DNA of 64,000 nt from Prosthecobacter sp. (lineage in GTDB: Bacteria; Verrucomicrobiota; Verrucomicrobiia; Verrucomicrobiales; Verrucomicrobiaceae), in assembly GCA_019186985.1 (NCBI GenBank), contig JABARQ010000024.1:108323-172322 (forward strand). Reading direction: 5' to 3'. The position numbers and the translations under genes are program-made. A model generated the notes under the pieces. It was not told the DNA's origin. It was given only the letters and a program-made list of their open reading frames with translations, and did no database searches. This document shows, in pieces, positions 26,440 to 35,817 of the stretch. How positions within the stretch are numbered: position 1 is the stretch's first letter; the number at the start of each line of letters is the position of its first letter.

Positions 26440-27408
26440 TCAACCTAATTGGTCCTGCGCCATCTTTTTTAACAGCCTTTGATCGAACTCCACGGCGCTG
26501 TTGTAGCCGAAGGCCCGCAGCTTGTAGTTCAGGGCCGCCAGCTCGATCAGGCCCGCCACGTCACGCCCCGGCGCCACCGGCAGCTCGACCCGGGAGATCG
26601 GCACGCCCATGATGTCCATGTGCTCGTCCTCCCTGCCCACCCGCTCCAGATCCCCGGCCTCCTGGACATGCACCAGGTGAACGATCAGGTCGAGGCGCTT
26701 GCTCAGGCGGACACAGCCGACGCCAAACAGAGCGGCGACATTCAGGATGCCCAGCCCGCGGATCTCAATCATTCCCCGGGTCACGTCCGGCGCCGTACCC
26801 ACCACCTCCCGGTCCTCGATGTTGCGCAGCCGCACCGCATCATCCGCCACCAGGCTGGCGCCGCGCTGCAGCAGGCCGATCACGCTTTCGCTCTTCCCCG
26901 TGCCGCTGTCCCCCTGGATCAGCACCCCGATGCCCTGCACGTCCACCAGGCAGCCATGCACCGTCGTTGAGGGCGCAAAGGCCGTGTCCAGCTTGATCGT
27001 GGCGATGTTGAGGAACTTCATCGTCAGCATGCTCGTCTGGAAGACCGAAATGCCCGCCTCGTTGGCAATCTGCACCAGCTCCTCGGACAGACGATGCCCT
27101 CGCGCCACGATCAAACACGGAATCTCCCAGGAACAAAGCTGGCTGAACCTCGCCGCGCGAAGCTTGGGGTCCAGCGAGTCGAGAAAGGACAGCTCGGAGT
27201 TGCCGATGACCTGGATGCGCTTGTAGGCGAAGTAGCTGAAGAAACCGGACAGGGCCAGGCCGGGTCGGTTCACCGACGGCTCCATGATCTTGCGTGCAAA
27301 GCCCGCGTCAGTGCCGATCAGCTTCAGCTTCAGCGCCTTTTCATGCTGGCCGAAAAACTCCCCCACGGTGATGGAGGTGGTACGCTTGATCTTGGTCGGG
27401 GCGCTCAT
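26440..27408 (-). CDS. hprK: HPr kinase/phosphorylase
   Basis: HprK phosphorylates and dephosphorylates the regulatory Ser of HPr in response to metabolite levels. The 322-aa protein has an N-terminal DRTGG-like domain and a C-terminal kinase domain with the Walker A GDSGTGKSE, LVADDAVRL and the family signature EIRGLGILNVAALFG. It heads the hprK-ptsH pair. The usual length is about 310-330 aa. In Proteobacteria the same gene pair often sits near the nitrogen-PTS, but no such genes are seen here. Confidence 0.95.
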   Translation of the reverse strand: MSAPTKIKRTTSITVGEFFGQHEKALKLKLIGTDAGFARKIMEPSVNRPGLALSGFFSYFAYKRIQVIGNSELSFLDSLDPKLRAARFSQLCSWEIPCLIVARGHRLSEELVQIANEAGISVFQTSMLTMKFLNIATIKLDTAFAPSTTVHGCLVDVQGIGVLIQGDSGTGKSESVIGLLQRGASLVADDAVRLRNIEDREVVGTAPDVTRGMIEIRGLGILNVAALFGVGCVRLSKRLDLIVHLVHVQEAGDLERVGREDEHMDIMGVPISRVELPVAPGRDVAGLIELAALNYKLRAFGYNSAVEFDQRLLKKMAQDQLG

Positions 27409-27496
27409 GGGCTTGGAATGGTGGGGTAAAGACAGGTCCGGCCGGACCCCGTCTCCATGCCATGTTCCGGACTGCTAGGCAAGGCTGCGACGCCCC

Positions 27497-28168
27497 TCAG
27501 GCCTGCGTGACCCTCACCGGCGGCCCTTCAAAGCGGGGCTTCGTCCGCAGCAGGGTCACGTCCAGAACCGCCTGCACCCGGGCCAGGTATTCACGCAGAT
27601 GCGTCATCAAACCCGGGTTTCCGGTGACATCCCTGGCGTCAAAGGCCTCCGCCTTCAGCCCGTGTCTCCGCGCCAGAAAAACCGCCCGCTCATTATGAAA
27701 GCGCTGCGACACGACGACGAACCGCTTCTGGCCGAAAATTCGTTCGGCACGGACGACGGAGTCCAGCGTACGGAAGCCCGCATGATCACAGTAGACGGCC
27801 TCTGCGGGCACGCCGCGCCGAACCAGATCCTCCTTCATCGCCGTGGGTTCATCATAGTTCTTCGTGCCGTTGTCGCCGCTCACAATCAAGGCCCGGACCC
27901 TGCCGGCCTGATAAAGCCGGACAGCCGCGTCCATCCTGTAAACATAAAATAGGTTCGGCCGTCCTGCGATTTTCGGTGAACAGCCCAGAACCAGCGCCAC
28001 AGGCAGCTCAGGCACCGCCTCAAGCCGGGAATGACAGAACCTCGATGACGCCCCTTCCACCCACAGATTGGAAGCCCAGACACCCGCTGCGGCGCCCCAT
28101 GCCCCCAGGATCACCATCACGAAAAAACGCCGCCAGGTCAGCCAGCGAAAAAAGAGAGACGCACGCAT
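27497..28168 (-). CDS. SanA/YdcF-like DUF218 membrane protein
   Basis: The 223-aa product has one N-terminal transmembrane helix (FFVMVILGAWGAAAGVWAS) and a DUF218 domain: LVLGCSPKIAGRPNLFYVYRMDAAVRLYQAG, LIVSGDNGTKNYDEPTAM, ILP-like LVRRGVPAEAVYCDHAGFRTLDSVVRA and VVVSQRFHNERAVFLAR. SanA homologues influence envelope permeability, for example to vancomycin at high temperature. The biochemical activity is not known. It diverges from the Gfo/Idh/MocA gene. Confidence 0.87.
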   Translation of the reverse strand: MRASLFFRWLTWRRFFVMVILGAWGAAAGVWASNLWVEGASSRFCHSRLEAVPELPVALVLGCSPKIAGRPNLFYVYRMDAAVRLYQAGRVRALIVSGDNGTKNYDEPTAMKEDLVRRGVPAEAVYCDHAGFRTLDSVVRAERIFGQKRFVVVSQRFHNERAVFLARRHGLKAEAFDARDVTGNPGLMTHLREYLARVQAVLDVTLLRTKPRFEGPPVRVTQA

Positions 28169-28209
28169 GTGCCGACGATACTCCTTTTCATCGTCAAGCC
28201 AGCCCTCTC

Positions 28210-29265
28210 ATGACCACCCGCCGCCAATTCTTCGCCTCCGCCGCCGCCCTGGCCGCCCTGCCCCTTCAAGCCGAGGCCGCGGCCAGGCTGCGCATCGGCC
28301 AGATCGGCACCGCCCATGCCCATGCCGGCGGCAAGATGACCTCGCTGCGCGGCCTGGCCGACCTCTGGGATGTCGCGGGCCTGGTGGAGCCTGATGCCTC
28401 GCGACGCCAGCAAGCCGCCCAGACAGCCATCTACCAAGGCCTGCCACGGCTCTCCGAATCCGAACTCCTGGGCGACAGCACCGTCAGGGCCGTGGCGGTC
28501 GAAACCACCATCGAGGACTCCTGCTCCACCGCCCTGCGCTGCCTCCAGGCCGGCAAGCACATCCATCTCGACAAGCCCGGTGCGCTTGATCACGGCGAGT
28601 TCAAGGCCATGCGCCTGGAGGCGGAGAAACGAGGCCTGACCGTCCAGATGGGCTACATGCTGCGCTACAACCCCGCCTTTGAACTCCTCTTCAAGGCCGT
28701 CCGCGAAGGCTGGCTGGGCGAAATCACCGAAATCGACGCCGCCATGGGCAAGCTCGCCGATCCGGGCACCCGCGCCAAGCTCGCCCCCCTCCCCGGTGGC
28801 GGCTTCTTTGAACTGGCCTGCCATGTCACCGACGCCATCGTCACCCTGCTCGGCAAACCCAGGTCCGTGCAGGCCTACTCCACTCCGTCCGGCACCGATG
28901 GCGTGCAGGATAACCAAATGGCGGTTCTTGCCTACGACAAGGCCACGGCCGTCATCCGCTGCAACCACGCCGACCCTTTCGGCGGCCCGCGCCGTCGCTT
29001 CAACGTCACCGGCACCCAGGGCACCTTCGAAATCGTCCCGCTCGAATCCGGCCGTGTCAGCCTCTCGCTGACCTCCGCCCAGGGCGGATACAAAAAAGGC
29101 ACCCAGGCCCTTTCGCTCGACGTGCCCAAGGACCGCTACATCGGCGAGTTCATCGACCTCGCCAAAATCATCCGGGGTGAAAAAAAGCTCGCCTGGGACG
29201 CCGCCCACGACATCGCCGTGCATGAAACCGTGCTGCGCGGCGCCGGCGTGTGGAAGGACGTCTGA
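28210..29265 (+). CDS. Tat-exported Gfo/Idh/MocA oxidoreductase
   Basis: The 351-aa product starts with a twin-arginine signal (MTTRRQFFASAAALAALPLQAEA). The nucleotide-binding Rossmann domain follows (RIGQIGTAHAHAGG, VAVETTIEDSC), with the conserved HIHLDKPGALDHGEF segment; its Lys-Pro pair is typical of the family. The C-terminal dimerisation domain contains FELACHVTDAIVTLLGKP and the conserved His. Such enzymes oxidise or epimerise sugars or cyclitols with NAD(P), often holding the cofactor when periplasmic. The start at 28210 is set by the Tat motif. It is followed by a DUF5069 gene after 52 nt. The substrate is unknown. Confidence 0.9.
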   Translation: MTTRRQFFASAAALAALPLQAEAAARLRIGQIGTAHAHAGGKMTSLRGLADLWDVAGLVEPDASRRQQAAQTAIYQGLPRLSESELLGDSTVRAVAVETTIEDSCSTALRCLQAGKHIHLDKPGALDHGEFKAMRLEAEKRGLTVQMGYMLRYNPAFELLFKAVREGWLGEITEIDAAMGKLADPGTRAKLAPLPGGGFFELACHVTDAIVTLLGKPRSVQAYSTPSGTDGVQDNQMAVLAYDKATAVIRCNHADPFGGPRRRFNVTGTQGTFEIVPLESGRVSLSLTSAQGGYKKGTQALSLDVPKDRYIGEFIDLAKIIRGEKKLAWDAAHDIAVHETVLRGAGVWKDV

Positions 29266-29317
29266 GCAGCCCTTCGCCCTTCCCTTGACCCGCGACACCA
29301 TCACGCTAAGTGCCGCC

Positions 29318-29749
29318 ATGGCCTTCCCCTTCCGCTCTCCCCGCGACACCGTCGGCGGCATCACCGTTTTCGGACGCATCCTCGACAAAATCCGTCATCA
29401 CGCCCGTGAAGGCAGCCTTCCTGACGGCTACCACCTCGGCTTCATCGAGGGCAAGCGCACCTTTGACGACCGTGTCTGCACGCTGCTCGGCGTCAGCTTC
29501 GAGGCCCTGACGGAGCGCGTCCGCCAGGGCGGTTCCGACGAGGAGGTGCTCGAATGGTGCTTCCAAAACGGACGCCGGCCCGACGACGAGCACATCCGCC
29601 TCTTCAACGGCTTCATGCAGAAGCGCGGCTGGCGTGATGAAGCCAGCGAAGGCCTCGTCCAGCAGCGCGCGGAGGCCGGGCTCGCCCACCGCGAGGACAT
29701 CGTCACCTTCTTCGACCTGATGGATGTCGAGGAAGGCCGCAAGCCCTGA
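29318..29749 (+). CDS. DUF5069-family protein
   Basis: The 143-aa soluble protein has the DUF5069 pattern: RSPRDTVGGITVFGRILDKIRHHAREG, then LPDGYHLGF and DDRVCTLLGVSFEAL, with WCFQNGRRP near the C-terminus. The family is common in Verrucomicrobia and related phyla and has no assigned function. The ATG at 29318 is used; the open upstream frame overlaps the preceding gene and looks spurious. It lies between the oxidoreductase and the sulfatase. Confidence 0.85.
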   Translation: MAFPFRSPRDTVGGITVFGRILDKIRHHAREGSLPDGYHLGFIEGKRTFDDRVCTLLGVSFEALTERVRQGGSDEEVLEWCFQNGRRPDDEHIRLFNGFMQKRGWRDEASEGLVQQRAEAGLAHREDIVTFFDLMDVEEGRKP

Positions 29750-29794
29750 GCAAACCGCCTGCAAGGCCGCGCCCGTCCCTGCGTTGGAGCGGAC

Positions 29795-31816
29795 ATGATT
29801 TTGGTTCGAGTCGCCCTTGTCCTCCTTGCCGCCGTCTCCTCCCTGCCCGCTGCGGCGCGCCCCAACATCATCGTGATCCTCAGCGATGACCTCGGCTGGG
29901 GAAGCGTGGGCTGCTACGGGGCCGCCCCTTCCCTGGTCAGCACGCCCCACATCGACAGGCTCGCCCGGGAGGGCCGCCGGTTCACGGACGCGAACACCAC
30001 CTCCTCCGTCTGCTCGCCGACACGCTACTCGGTCATGACGGGCCGCTACTGCTGGCGCACCTCCTTGATCAGCGAAGTGCTGTCCACCACGGCGCCGCTG
30101 CACATCGAGACCACCCGCCTCACGGTCGCATCCATGCTCAAGTCCCAGGGCTACACCTGCGCCGCCGTCGGCAAATGGCACCTGGGCTACGGCACCGCCG
30201 AACGCTGCGACTTCACCCGTGAACTCAAGCCGGGGCCGCTCGAAATCGGCTTCGACTACCATTTCGGAGTGCCCGGCAACCATGGCGACATCGCCGGAGT
30301 CTATGTCGAAAACCACTGGGTGCTCGGCCTGAACAAGGAAAGCCCCTCATCGCCCAGCCCGCCTTACGTCACCATGGGCCAGCAGAAGGGCAAGGCCGTG
30401 AAGCCCCTGGATCTCAACGCCCCGAAACGCATCGACGAAGACGTGATGGGCACGCTCACGGACAAAGTCGTGAACTGGATCTCTCAGCAGAGCGCCGAAA
30501 AGCCGTTCTTCCTCTATTACACCCCGGTCGCCGTCCATAACCCGATCACGCCTTCAAGGCAGACGGCAGGGAAAAGCAAGGGCGGTCCCTTCTGCGATTT
30601 CATCAGCGACCTCGACTTCAGCGTCGGCCGCATCCTCGACGTGCTTGATCAGAAAGGCCTCGCCCAGAACACCCTGGTGCTGTTCAGCAGCGACAACGGC
30701 GGCGTCAACAAGCCGGAGAACGCCAACCTGGTCCAGACCGATGCGCAGAAGGCCGGCCTGAAGCCCGTGGGTCCGTTCCGAGGCGGCAAGCACGATGTCT
30801 GGGAAGGCGGCTTCCGCGTCCCCTACCTGATCCGCTGGCCCGGCCATGTCCCCGCCGGAACCGTTTGTGACGAAACCATCAGCCTTGTGGACACCCTCGC
30901 CAGCATCGCAGCGATCACGGATTATTCCCTGCCGAAGGCCGATGTGGCCGCCGAGGACAGCCATGACATCTCACCGGCCTGGCTCGGTGAAAAGCACCCG
31001 TCTCCGCTGAGGCCCGACGTGATTGTTCACAGCGCCGACGGCAACTTCGCCATCCGCAAAGGCTCGTTCAAATGGATCGAGGGCATTCCTGCCGACGACG
31101 TCAGGCCCGCCTCCAGGAAGGCACGCGCAACACAGTTCAAACCCCAGCTCTTCGACCTCGGGACGGACATCTCCGAAGCCCGGGAAATCACCGCGCAAAA
31201 TCCCGGCAACGCCAGGGAGCTGAAAGCCCTGTTGAACCGCTACCGCGACGGCGGCTACAGCCGCGAACTGCCTCCCGCTGATGTGAAACCGAAACCTGCC
31301 TTTGCACCCCTGCCCCCTCTTGGCAATCCCGAGCCTGTTGACCTGTCCTTGTATCGCGGCAACGGCTGGAGTTCACGCGACAACGCCTGGTTTGGCAAGG
31401 CTGGCAGCAAAGGAGCCACGCTCTCCGGCCCCCTCAAGATGCAGCATGGCGTCCTCGAGTTTCAAATACGGCTCGGTGAAGCTGACCGCCATTCCCTGCG
31501 CCTGCACACCGCCGGCAACGCCCACAGCTTTCGCGTGGTGCTTTCCAGGGCCTTCATCGAGGTCGCCAAAAATCCTGACAAGGGCCAGACGGCCGAGGCC
31601 ACGCTGCCGCTGGCCAAAACCCGCGTGAAATTCAAAAGCAGCGAGTGGCAGGCACTGCGCCTCACCTTCCGCGATGATGAGCTGACCGTGGAGTTCGCCG
31701 GAACGACGACCACAGCCAGGCATGCCGTCATTGCCAAGGCCATCGAGCAGGCCAACTTCATTGCCTTCGAAGGCGAAGTGGGCATTCGGAACGTTGTCAG
31801 GAGCGTGCTGCCTTGA
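29795..31816 (+). CDS. Secreted formylglycine-dependent sulfatase with C-terminal beta-sandwich domain
   Basis: The 673-aa product has a signal peptide (VALVLLAAVSSLPAAA) and the sulfatase core: PNIIVILSDDLGWG, the formylglycine motif CSPTR within SSVCSPTRYSVMTGR, GKWHLGYG, and DNGG for metal binding. Residues about 510-673 add a jelly-roll-like domain (WFGKAGSKGATLSGPL, FIAFEGEVGIRNVVRS) similar to DUF1080-type glycan-binding modules. It probably cleaves sulfate from polysaccharides after maturation by a formylglycine-generating enzyme, which is not in this window. The substrate is unknown. Confidence 0.92.
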   Translation: MILVRVALVLLAAVSSLPAAARPNIIVILSDDLGWGSVGCYGAAPSLVSTPHIDRLAREGRRFTDANTTSSVCSPTRYSVMTGRYCWRTSLISEVLSTTAPLHIETTRLTVASMLKSQGYTCAAVGKWHLGYGTAERCDFTRELKPGPLEIGFDYHFGVPGNHGDIAGVYVENHWVLGLNKESPSSPSPPYVTMGQQKGKAVKPLDLNAPKRIDEDVMGTLTDKVVNWISQQSAEKPFFLYYTPVAVHNPITPSRQTAGKSKGGPFCDFISDLDFSVGRILDVLDQKGLAQNTLVLFSSDNGGVNKPENANLVQTDAQKAGLKPVGPFRGGKHDVWEGGFRVPYLIRWPGHVPAGTVCDETISLVDTLASIAAITDYSLPKADVAAEDSHDISPAWLGEKHPSPLRPDVIVHSADGNFAIRKGSFKWIEGIPADDVRPASRKARATQFKPQLFDLGTDISEAREITAQNPGNARELKALLNRYRDGGYSRELPPADVKPKPAFAPLPPLGNPEPVDLSLYRGNGWSSRDNAWFGKAGSKGATLSGPLKMQHGVLEFQIRLGEADRHSLRLHTAGNAHSFRVVLSRAFIEVAKNPDKGQTAEATLPLAKTRVKFKSSEWQALRLTFRDDELTVEFAGTTTTARHAVIAKAIEQANFIAFEGEVGIRNVVRSVLP

Positions 31817-31824
31817 CCTGAACG

Positions 31825-32295
31825 TCAGTCAGCCTTGCAGGTCTGCTCGATGTAGGCCAGCAGGCTGGGAAGGCAGAGTTCCAGGTGCTGCATCATTTCC
31901 CGGTAGTCATCCAGATCCCCCCCGAACGGATCCGCAATGTCGCGCCCCCTCAGACGATCGTCGGCGGTGAACTCAGTCACCAGATAAGCCTTGTCCTCCG
32001 ACTCGGGAAACTCATCCACCAGGGCCGCAAGATGCCCTCTCCCCAGGGCGAAGATGTGCGTGGCTGCCTCCACCAGGTCGATGGTCACGGCCCGGCTGCG
32101 ATGCCCCGAAAGATCAAGTCCCCGCTCCTGCGCCAGCCTGACGCTGTGCCGGCTGGCAGGCTGGCCGGAAAACGCGCCGGTTCCAGCGCTCGCAACCTTG
32201 AAATCAGGACGGTCCTTGGTCAGGTCACGGAAAATCGCCTCAGCCAGAGGACTGCGGCACGTGTTTCCTGTGCAGATGAAAAGGACGTTTTTCAA
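31825..32295 (-). CDS. Low-molecular-weight phosphatase (protein tyrosine/arginine phosphatase family)
   Basis: The 156-aa protein has the P-loop CTGNTCRS at residues 8-15 and the general-acid DPFGGDLDDY. A Thr as the third P-loop residue (CTGNTCR) is the pattern that distinguishes arginine phosphatases such as YwlE from tyrosine phosphatases with other residues, so an arginine-phosphatase role is possible but unproven. No McsB-type arginine kinase is nearby. It is convergent with the sulfatase and lies downstream of tyrA on the same strand. Confidence 0.9.
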   Translation of the reverse strand: MKNVLFICTGNTCRSPLAEAIFRDLTKDRPDFKVASAGTGAFSGQPASRHSVRLAQERGLDLSGHRSRAVTIDLVEAATHIFALGRGHLAALVDEFPESEDKAYLVTEFTADDRLRGRDIADPFGGDLDDYREMMQHLELCLPSLLAYIEQTCKAD

Positions 32296-32383
32296 AGCAT
32301 GCCCAGAGTGCCGCCCAAGGACCGTTTTGTCAAAAGTTGGGATGACCTCCCCTGATGAAAGCCGCCATCAAGATCACCCAGGC

Positions 32384-33250
32384 TCACGGCTTCGAAGGCA
32401 ACGGCCTGACGGTGTCGCGCAGCGCCTTGGCCTCTGCCAGAAACTGACGCAGAGCCGACTCATCGGCACGCTCCAGCAAACTCACCAGCTCGGAAAGCGT
32501 GCAGGCCGCCTCCTTCAACCGTGAGATCAAGGCGGGGCGGTTGCCCATGGCGATGCCCGTCCACAACCCTGGATCACCTGCGGCAACGCGGGTCGTGTCG
32601 CGAAACCCTCCCGCCACACAGGCGATGGCCTCAGGATCTCCGCGCAGGGCGGCCAGGGTCGTCACCACCGCCATCATGTGCGGCAGATGGGAGATTCGGG
32701 CGACCTTTTCATCGTGCTCGTCAGGTCCGAATTCCAGGATCCGGCAGCCCAGGGCCTTCCAGAAACCGCGCAGACGTTCCAAAGACTCCGGCAGTGTTGC
32801 AGTTGTCGGAGTCAGCAGGCAGGCTGCATTTTCAAACAAATCCGCACGCGCCACCTCGATCCCCGTTTTCTCCGAACCTGCCATCGGGTGGCTGCCAATG
32901 AAGCGCGCACCAAGCACTGGTTCCAGAGCACGAACAACACCTCCTTTGACACTGCCCACATCGGTCACCAGGCAGTCCTTGGCGAGATCAGCCCCGGCGA
33001 TGGATGCCCCCAGGCCGGGCATGGTTTCCACCGGCGTGCAAAGGATGATCAGGGAAGCTCCGGCAGCTGCGGCCGCCGCATCCGTGAAGAACTCCGCCTC
33101 AATGCCCCGGGCACGGATCTGCTTCTCGGCGGAATCGCGACGCGCCCAGAAGCGCACCTGCACACCGGGCATCCGCTCAAGCACCGCAAGCGCCACCGAG
33201 CCGCCGAGAAGACCGGGGCCGTAAATGGAGATGACTCGCTCGCTGGACAT
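32384..33250 (-). CDS. tyrA: Prephenate/arogenate dehydrogenase
   Basis: It converts prephenate to hydroxyphenylpyruvate (or arogenate to tyrosine) with NAD(P). The 288 aa contain the Rossmann signature ISIYGPGLLGGSVA, ILCTPVETMP, TDVGSVKGGVV, the substrate motif IGSHPMAGSEKTGIEVA, the helical domain with HDEKVARISHLPHMMA, and VAGGFRDTTRVAAGDPGLW. The ATG at 33250 starts the Rossmann strand correctly; the longer frame has a non-conserved tail. No chorismate mutase domain is present. It is divergent from metK. Confidence 0.94.
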   Translation of the reverse strand: MSSERVISIYGPGLLGGSVALAVLERMPGVQVRFWARRDSAEKQIRARGIEAEFFTDAAAAAAGASLIILCTPVETMPGLGASIAGADLAKDCLVTDVGSVKGGVVRALEPVLGARFIGSHPMAGSEKTGIEVARADLFENAACLLTPTTATLPESLERLRGFWKALGCRILEFGPDEHDEKVARISHLPHMMAVVTTLAALRGDPEAIACVAGGFRDTTRVAAGDPGLWTGIAMGNRPALISRLKEAACTLSELVSLLERADESALRQFLAEAKALRDTVRPLPSKP

Positions 33251-33453
33251 GACAAATGGGGGCGGAGGTTTAGAGGGGCCGAACCAAGATGCAAACACTC
33301 CCGTCACGGTTGTCACCTCACCAGCGCCTCCACACTCATCCTGTTTGTCTGGGAAAACCCCGTTGACGCACCGGCATTGAAGAATACTCTGGCCTCTGCC
33401 GATGACGCATCAACGCATCATCATCTGTCCATATAATCCATCCGCCCACCAAC

Positions 33454-34671
33454 ATGCCCCGTAGCTACATCTTCTCGTCCGAGTCCGTCGGCGAAGGCCA
33501 TCCCGACAAAGTCTGTGACACGATCTCCGACGCCATCCTCGACGCCTGCCTTGCCGTCGATCCGAAAAGCCGTGTGGCCTGCGAAACCTTCGCGAAGAGC
33601 AACATCGTCGTCGTCGGTGGCGAGATCACCATCCCCAAGCTTCAGAACAAGAAGCTCGGCACCACCAAGCCCATCGATGAAGTCATCAACATCGGCAAGG
33701 TCATCCGTGAGGCCGTCCGTGGCATCGGCTACGTGAACGACGACGACGTCTTCCACGCCGACAAGCTTTTCATCAACAACTACCTTACCATCCAGAGCCC
33801 GGACATCGCCCAGGGCGTGGACGCCAAGGAAGCCGCCGGCAAGAAGACCGCCGAACAGGGCGCCGGTGACCAGGGCATCATGTTTGGCTTCGCCTGCGAT
33901 GAAACGCCGGAGCTCATGCCCGCACCGATCATGTACGCCCACCGCCTCGGCCGTGAGCTGACCCGCATCCGCAAGGCCGGCAAGCTCGCCAAGTGGCTGC
34001 GCCCCGACGCCAAGAGCCAGGTTTCCGTCGAATATGTGGACGGCAAGCCCACGCGCATTGTCAACGTCGTCATCTCCACCCAGCACGCTGCTGACGTGAC
34101 GCACGCCGAAATCGAGAAGTTCTGCATCGAGCAGGTGATCAAGAAGGTCCTGCCGAAGGAGATGCTCACCAGGCAGACCGAATATCTCATCAACCCCACC
34201 GGCAAGTTCGTCGTCGGCGGCCCCCAGGGAGACAGCGGTCTCACCGGCCGTAAGATCATCGTTGACACCTACGGTGGCATGGGCCGCCACGGTGGCGGCG
34301 CCTTCTCCGGCAAGGACCCCTCCAAGGTGGACCGCAGCGCCGCTTACATGGGCCGCTGGGTCGCCAAGAACGTCGTCGCCGCCGGCCTCGCCTCGAAGTG
34401 CGAAGTCCAGTTTGCCTACGCCATCGGCCACCCGCTGCCCGTGAGCGTCCACATCGACACCTTCGGCACCGGGATCATCAGCGACGACAAGATTCTCGAC
34501 GCCGTGCTCCAGGTGTTCTCCTTCAAGCCCGCCGACATCGTCAAGCAGCTCAACCTCCTGCGCCCGATCTACGGCAAGAGCACCAACTACGGCCACTTCG
34601 GCAAGAGCGACGCAGACCTCACCTGGGAAACCACCAGCAAGGCCGACGCCCTCAAGAAGGCTGCCAGGTAA
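33454..34671 (+). CDS. metK: S-adenosylmethionine synthetase
   Basis: MetK makes SAM from methionine and ATP. The 405-aa protein shows [21 protein letters not shown], the [21 protein letters not shown] loop, [20 protein letters not shown] and [25 protein letters not shown], all canonical. The ATG at 33454 fits the family start. The GC-rich codon use is strongly biased, as for a highly expressed gene. The 203-nt upstream region has no SAM riboswitch that I can recognise. A strong terminator follows at 34711. Confidence 0.98.
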   Translation: MPRSYIFSSESVGEGHPDKVCDTISDAILDACLAVDPKSRVACETFAKSNIVVVGGEITIPKLQNKKLGTTKPIDEVINIGKVIREAVRGIGYVNDDDVFHADKLFINNYLTIQSPDIAQGVDAKEAAGKKTAEQGAGDQGIMFGFACDETPELMPAPIMYAHRLGRELTRIRKAGKLAKWLRPDAKSQVSVEYVDGKPTRIVNVVISTQHAADVTHAEIEKFCIEQVIKKVLPKEMLTRQTEYLINPTGKFVVGGPQGDSGLTGRKIIVDTYGGMGRHGGGAFSGKDPSKVDRSAAYMGRWVAKNVVAAGLASKCEVQFAYAIGHPLPVSVHIDTFGTGIISDDKILDAVLQVFSFKPADIVKQLNLLRPIYGKSTNYGHFGKSDADLTWETTSKADALKKAAR

Positions 34672-34710
34672 GATCCTGAAGATCTCCCGACCCCCCAAGA
34701 CCCAAGCTGA

Positions 34711-34741
34711 AGCCGGCGGAGGAAACTCCGCCGGCTTTTTT
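34711..34741 (+). terminator. Rho-independent terminator after metK
   Basis: An 11-bp stem (AGCCGGCGGAG with CTCCGCCGGCT) closed by a GAAA loop and followed by six T residues lies 40 nt after the metK stop. Confidence 0.92.
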
Positions 34742-34831
34742 GCACCCACGCAGATCTCTCAATCGCGCCCCTTCCGAAAAAGCGGCTGACAGAAAAAACA
34801 GAGCGCGTCATCAGGCCGGGAAGCAAAAAAT

Positions 34832-34860
34832 AAAAAGCCCCGCCGGAAGGCGGGGCTTTT
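34832..34860 (-). terminator. Rho-independent terminator of the rplM-rpsI operon
   Basis: A stem AAAAGCCCCGCC/GGCGGGGCTTTT with a short loop lies 46 nt beyond the rpsI stop. On the minus strand it is followed by a T-rich tract. The T-run on the plus strand is shorter, so it mainly serves the minus strand. Confidence 0.88.
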
Positions 34861-34905
34861 GGATGTCGGGCACAACCCAACAAACACACAGGGAGACTTG
34901 GCTGA

Positions 34906-35298
34906 TTAGCGCTTGGAGAACTGGAAGCGCTTGCGGGCACCGGGGCGGCCTGGCTTCTTACGTTCCTTGGCGCGGGAATCACGGGTGAGAAGACCGGCCT
35001 TCTTGAGGGCTCCGCGCAGCTCAGGATTGACGGTGATCAGGGCACGGGAGATGCCGAGGGTCACGGCACCCATCTGGCCGGAGATGCCACCGCCATTGGC
35101 GTTGATCTTGAAGTCATAGCTCTGACGGCTGTTGGTCAGGGCGAGGGGGACGATGATCTGGTTCTGCAGGGTCACCGTGGGGAAGTAGTCTTCGAAGTCG
35201 CGGCCGTTGACCGTGATGGAACCGGAGCCGGGGAGGATGCTGACGCGCGCGATGCTGGTCTTGCGGCGGCCGGTGGTGATGGCGAGGGGCTTGCTCAT
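34906..35298 (-). CDS. rpsI: 30S ribosomal protein S9 (uS9)
   Basis: The 130-aa protein has GRRKTSIARVSILPGSG, the central INANGGGISGQMGAVTLGISRAL and the conserved C-terminal basic tail KKPGRPGARKRFQFSKR, whose last residues reach the P-site tRNA in the ribosome. It follows rplM by 26 nt on the same strand, the widespread bacterial order. Confidence 0.98.
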   Translation of the reverse strand: MSKPLAITTGRRKTSIARVSILPGSGSITVNGRDFEDYFPTVTLQNQIIVPLALTNSRQSYDFKINANGGGISGQMGAVTLGISRALITVNPELRGALKKAGLLTRDSRAKERKKPGRPGARKRFQFSKR

Positions 35299-35324
35299 GT
35301 CTATATCAGTCGAGAGGAGGTTGA

Positions 35325-35759
35325 TCAGGCAACGGCGAAGGCTTTCGGGTTCTGCGCGGCGTGGGGATGCTCTTCACCGGCGTAAACCTTGAGCTTGGTC
35401 ACGATCTTGTTGCCAAGACGGTTGTGGGGGACCATGCCCTTCACGGCACGATGAATGAGAAGCTCAGGGCGACGCTGACGGACCTTCTCGGCGGTCTCGC
35501 GCTTCTGGTTGCCGATGTATACTGCGGACTTGCTCGTGTAAACCTTCTGGTTCTCCTTCTTGCCGGTCAGCTTCACCTTGTCGGCATTGATCACCACCAC
35601 GAAGTCACCGGTGTCCACGTTGGGCGTGAAGATGGGGCGGTTCTTGCCTCGGATCAGATTGGCGGCGGCAACAGCCACCTGGCCAAGGACTTGATCCTTG
35701 GCGTCGATGATCCACCACTGGCGGTTCACGTTTTCAGCTTTCGCGGAGAATGTCTTCAT
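35325..35759 (-). CDS. rplM: 50S ribosomal protein L13 (uL13)
   Basis: The 144-aa protein shows the L13 pattern: WWIIDAKDQVLGQVAVAAANLIRGKN, VDTGDFVVVINADKVKLTGKK, VYTSKSAVYIGNQKRETAEKV and HRAVKGMVPHNRLG. It is the first gene of the rplM-rpsI operon, which has a near-consensus promoter upstream and a leader containing a short hairpin. Its expression may be autoregulated, as known for L13 in E. coli; that is inference here. Confidence 0.98.
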   Translation of the reverse strand: MKTFSAKAENVNRQWWIIDAKDQVLGQVAVAAANLIRGKNRPIFTPNVDTGDFVVVINADKVKLTGKKENQKVYTSKSAVYIGNQKRETAEKVRQRRPELLIHRAVKGMVPHNRLGNKIVTKLKVYAGEEHPHAAQNPKAFAVA

Positions 35760-35780
35760 AAAGGTGCTTTGGGGGAGGTG

Positions 35781-35803
35781 CCACGGACCAGGTCAGGCCG
35801 TGG
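35781..35803 (-). promoter_or_regulatory. Hairpin in the rplM leader
   Basis: CCACGG and CCGTGG pair perfectly across an 11-nt loop, in the roughly 50-nt leader between the mapped promoter and the rplM start. It could be a target for L13 or simply a stable stem. Confidence 0.35.
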
Positions 35804-35817
35804 GAAAGAGGGCCGCG

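Noticed and set aside
33251..33453. SAM riboswitch upstream of metK
   Set aside because: I looked for SAM riboswitch-like stems and found none; a covariance-model search would be decisive.
33421..34749. Long minus-strand open frame opposite metK
   Set aside because: It is a GC-rich antisense frame over a highly conserved gene; its translation has no recognisable domain.
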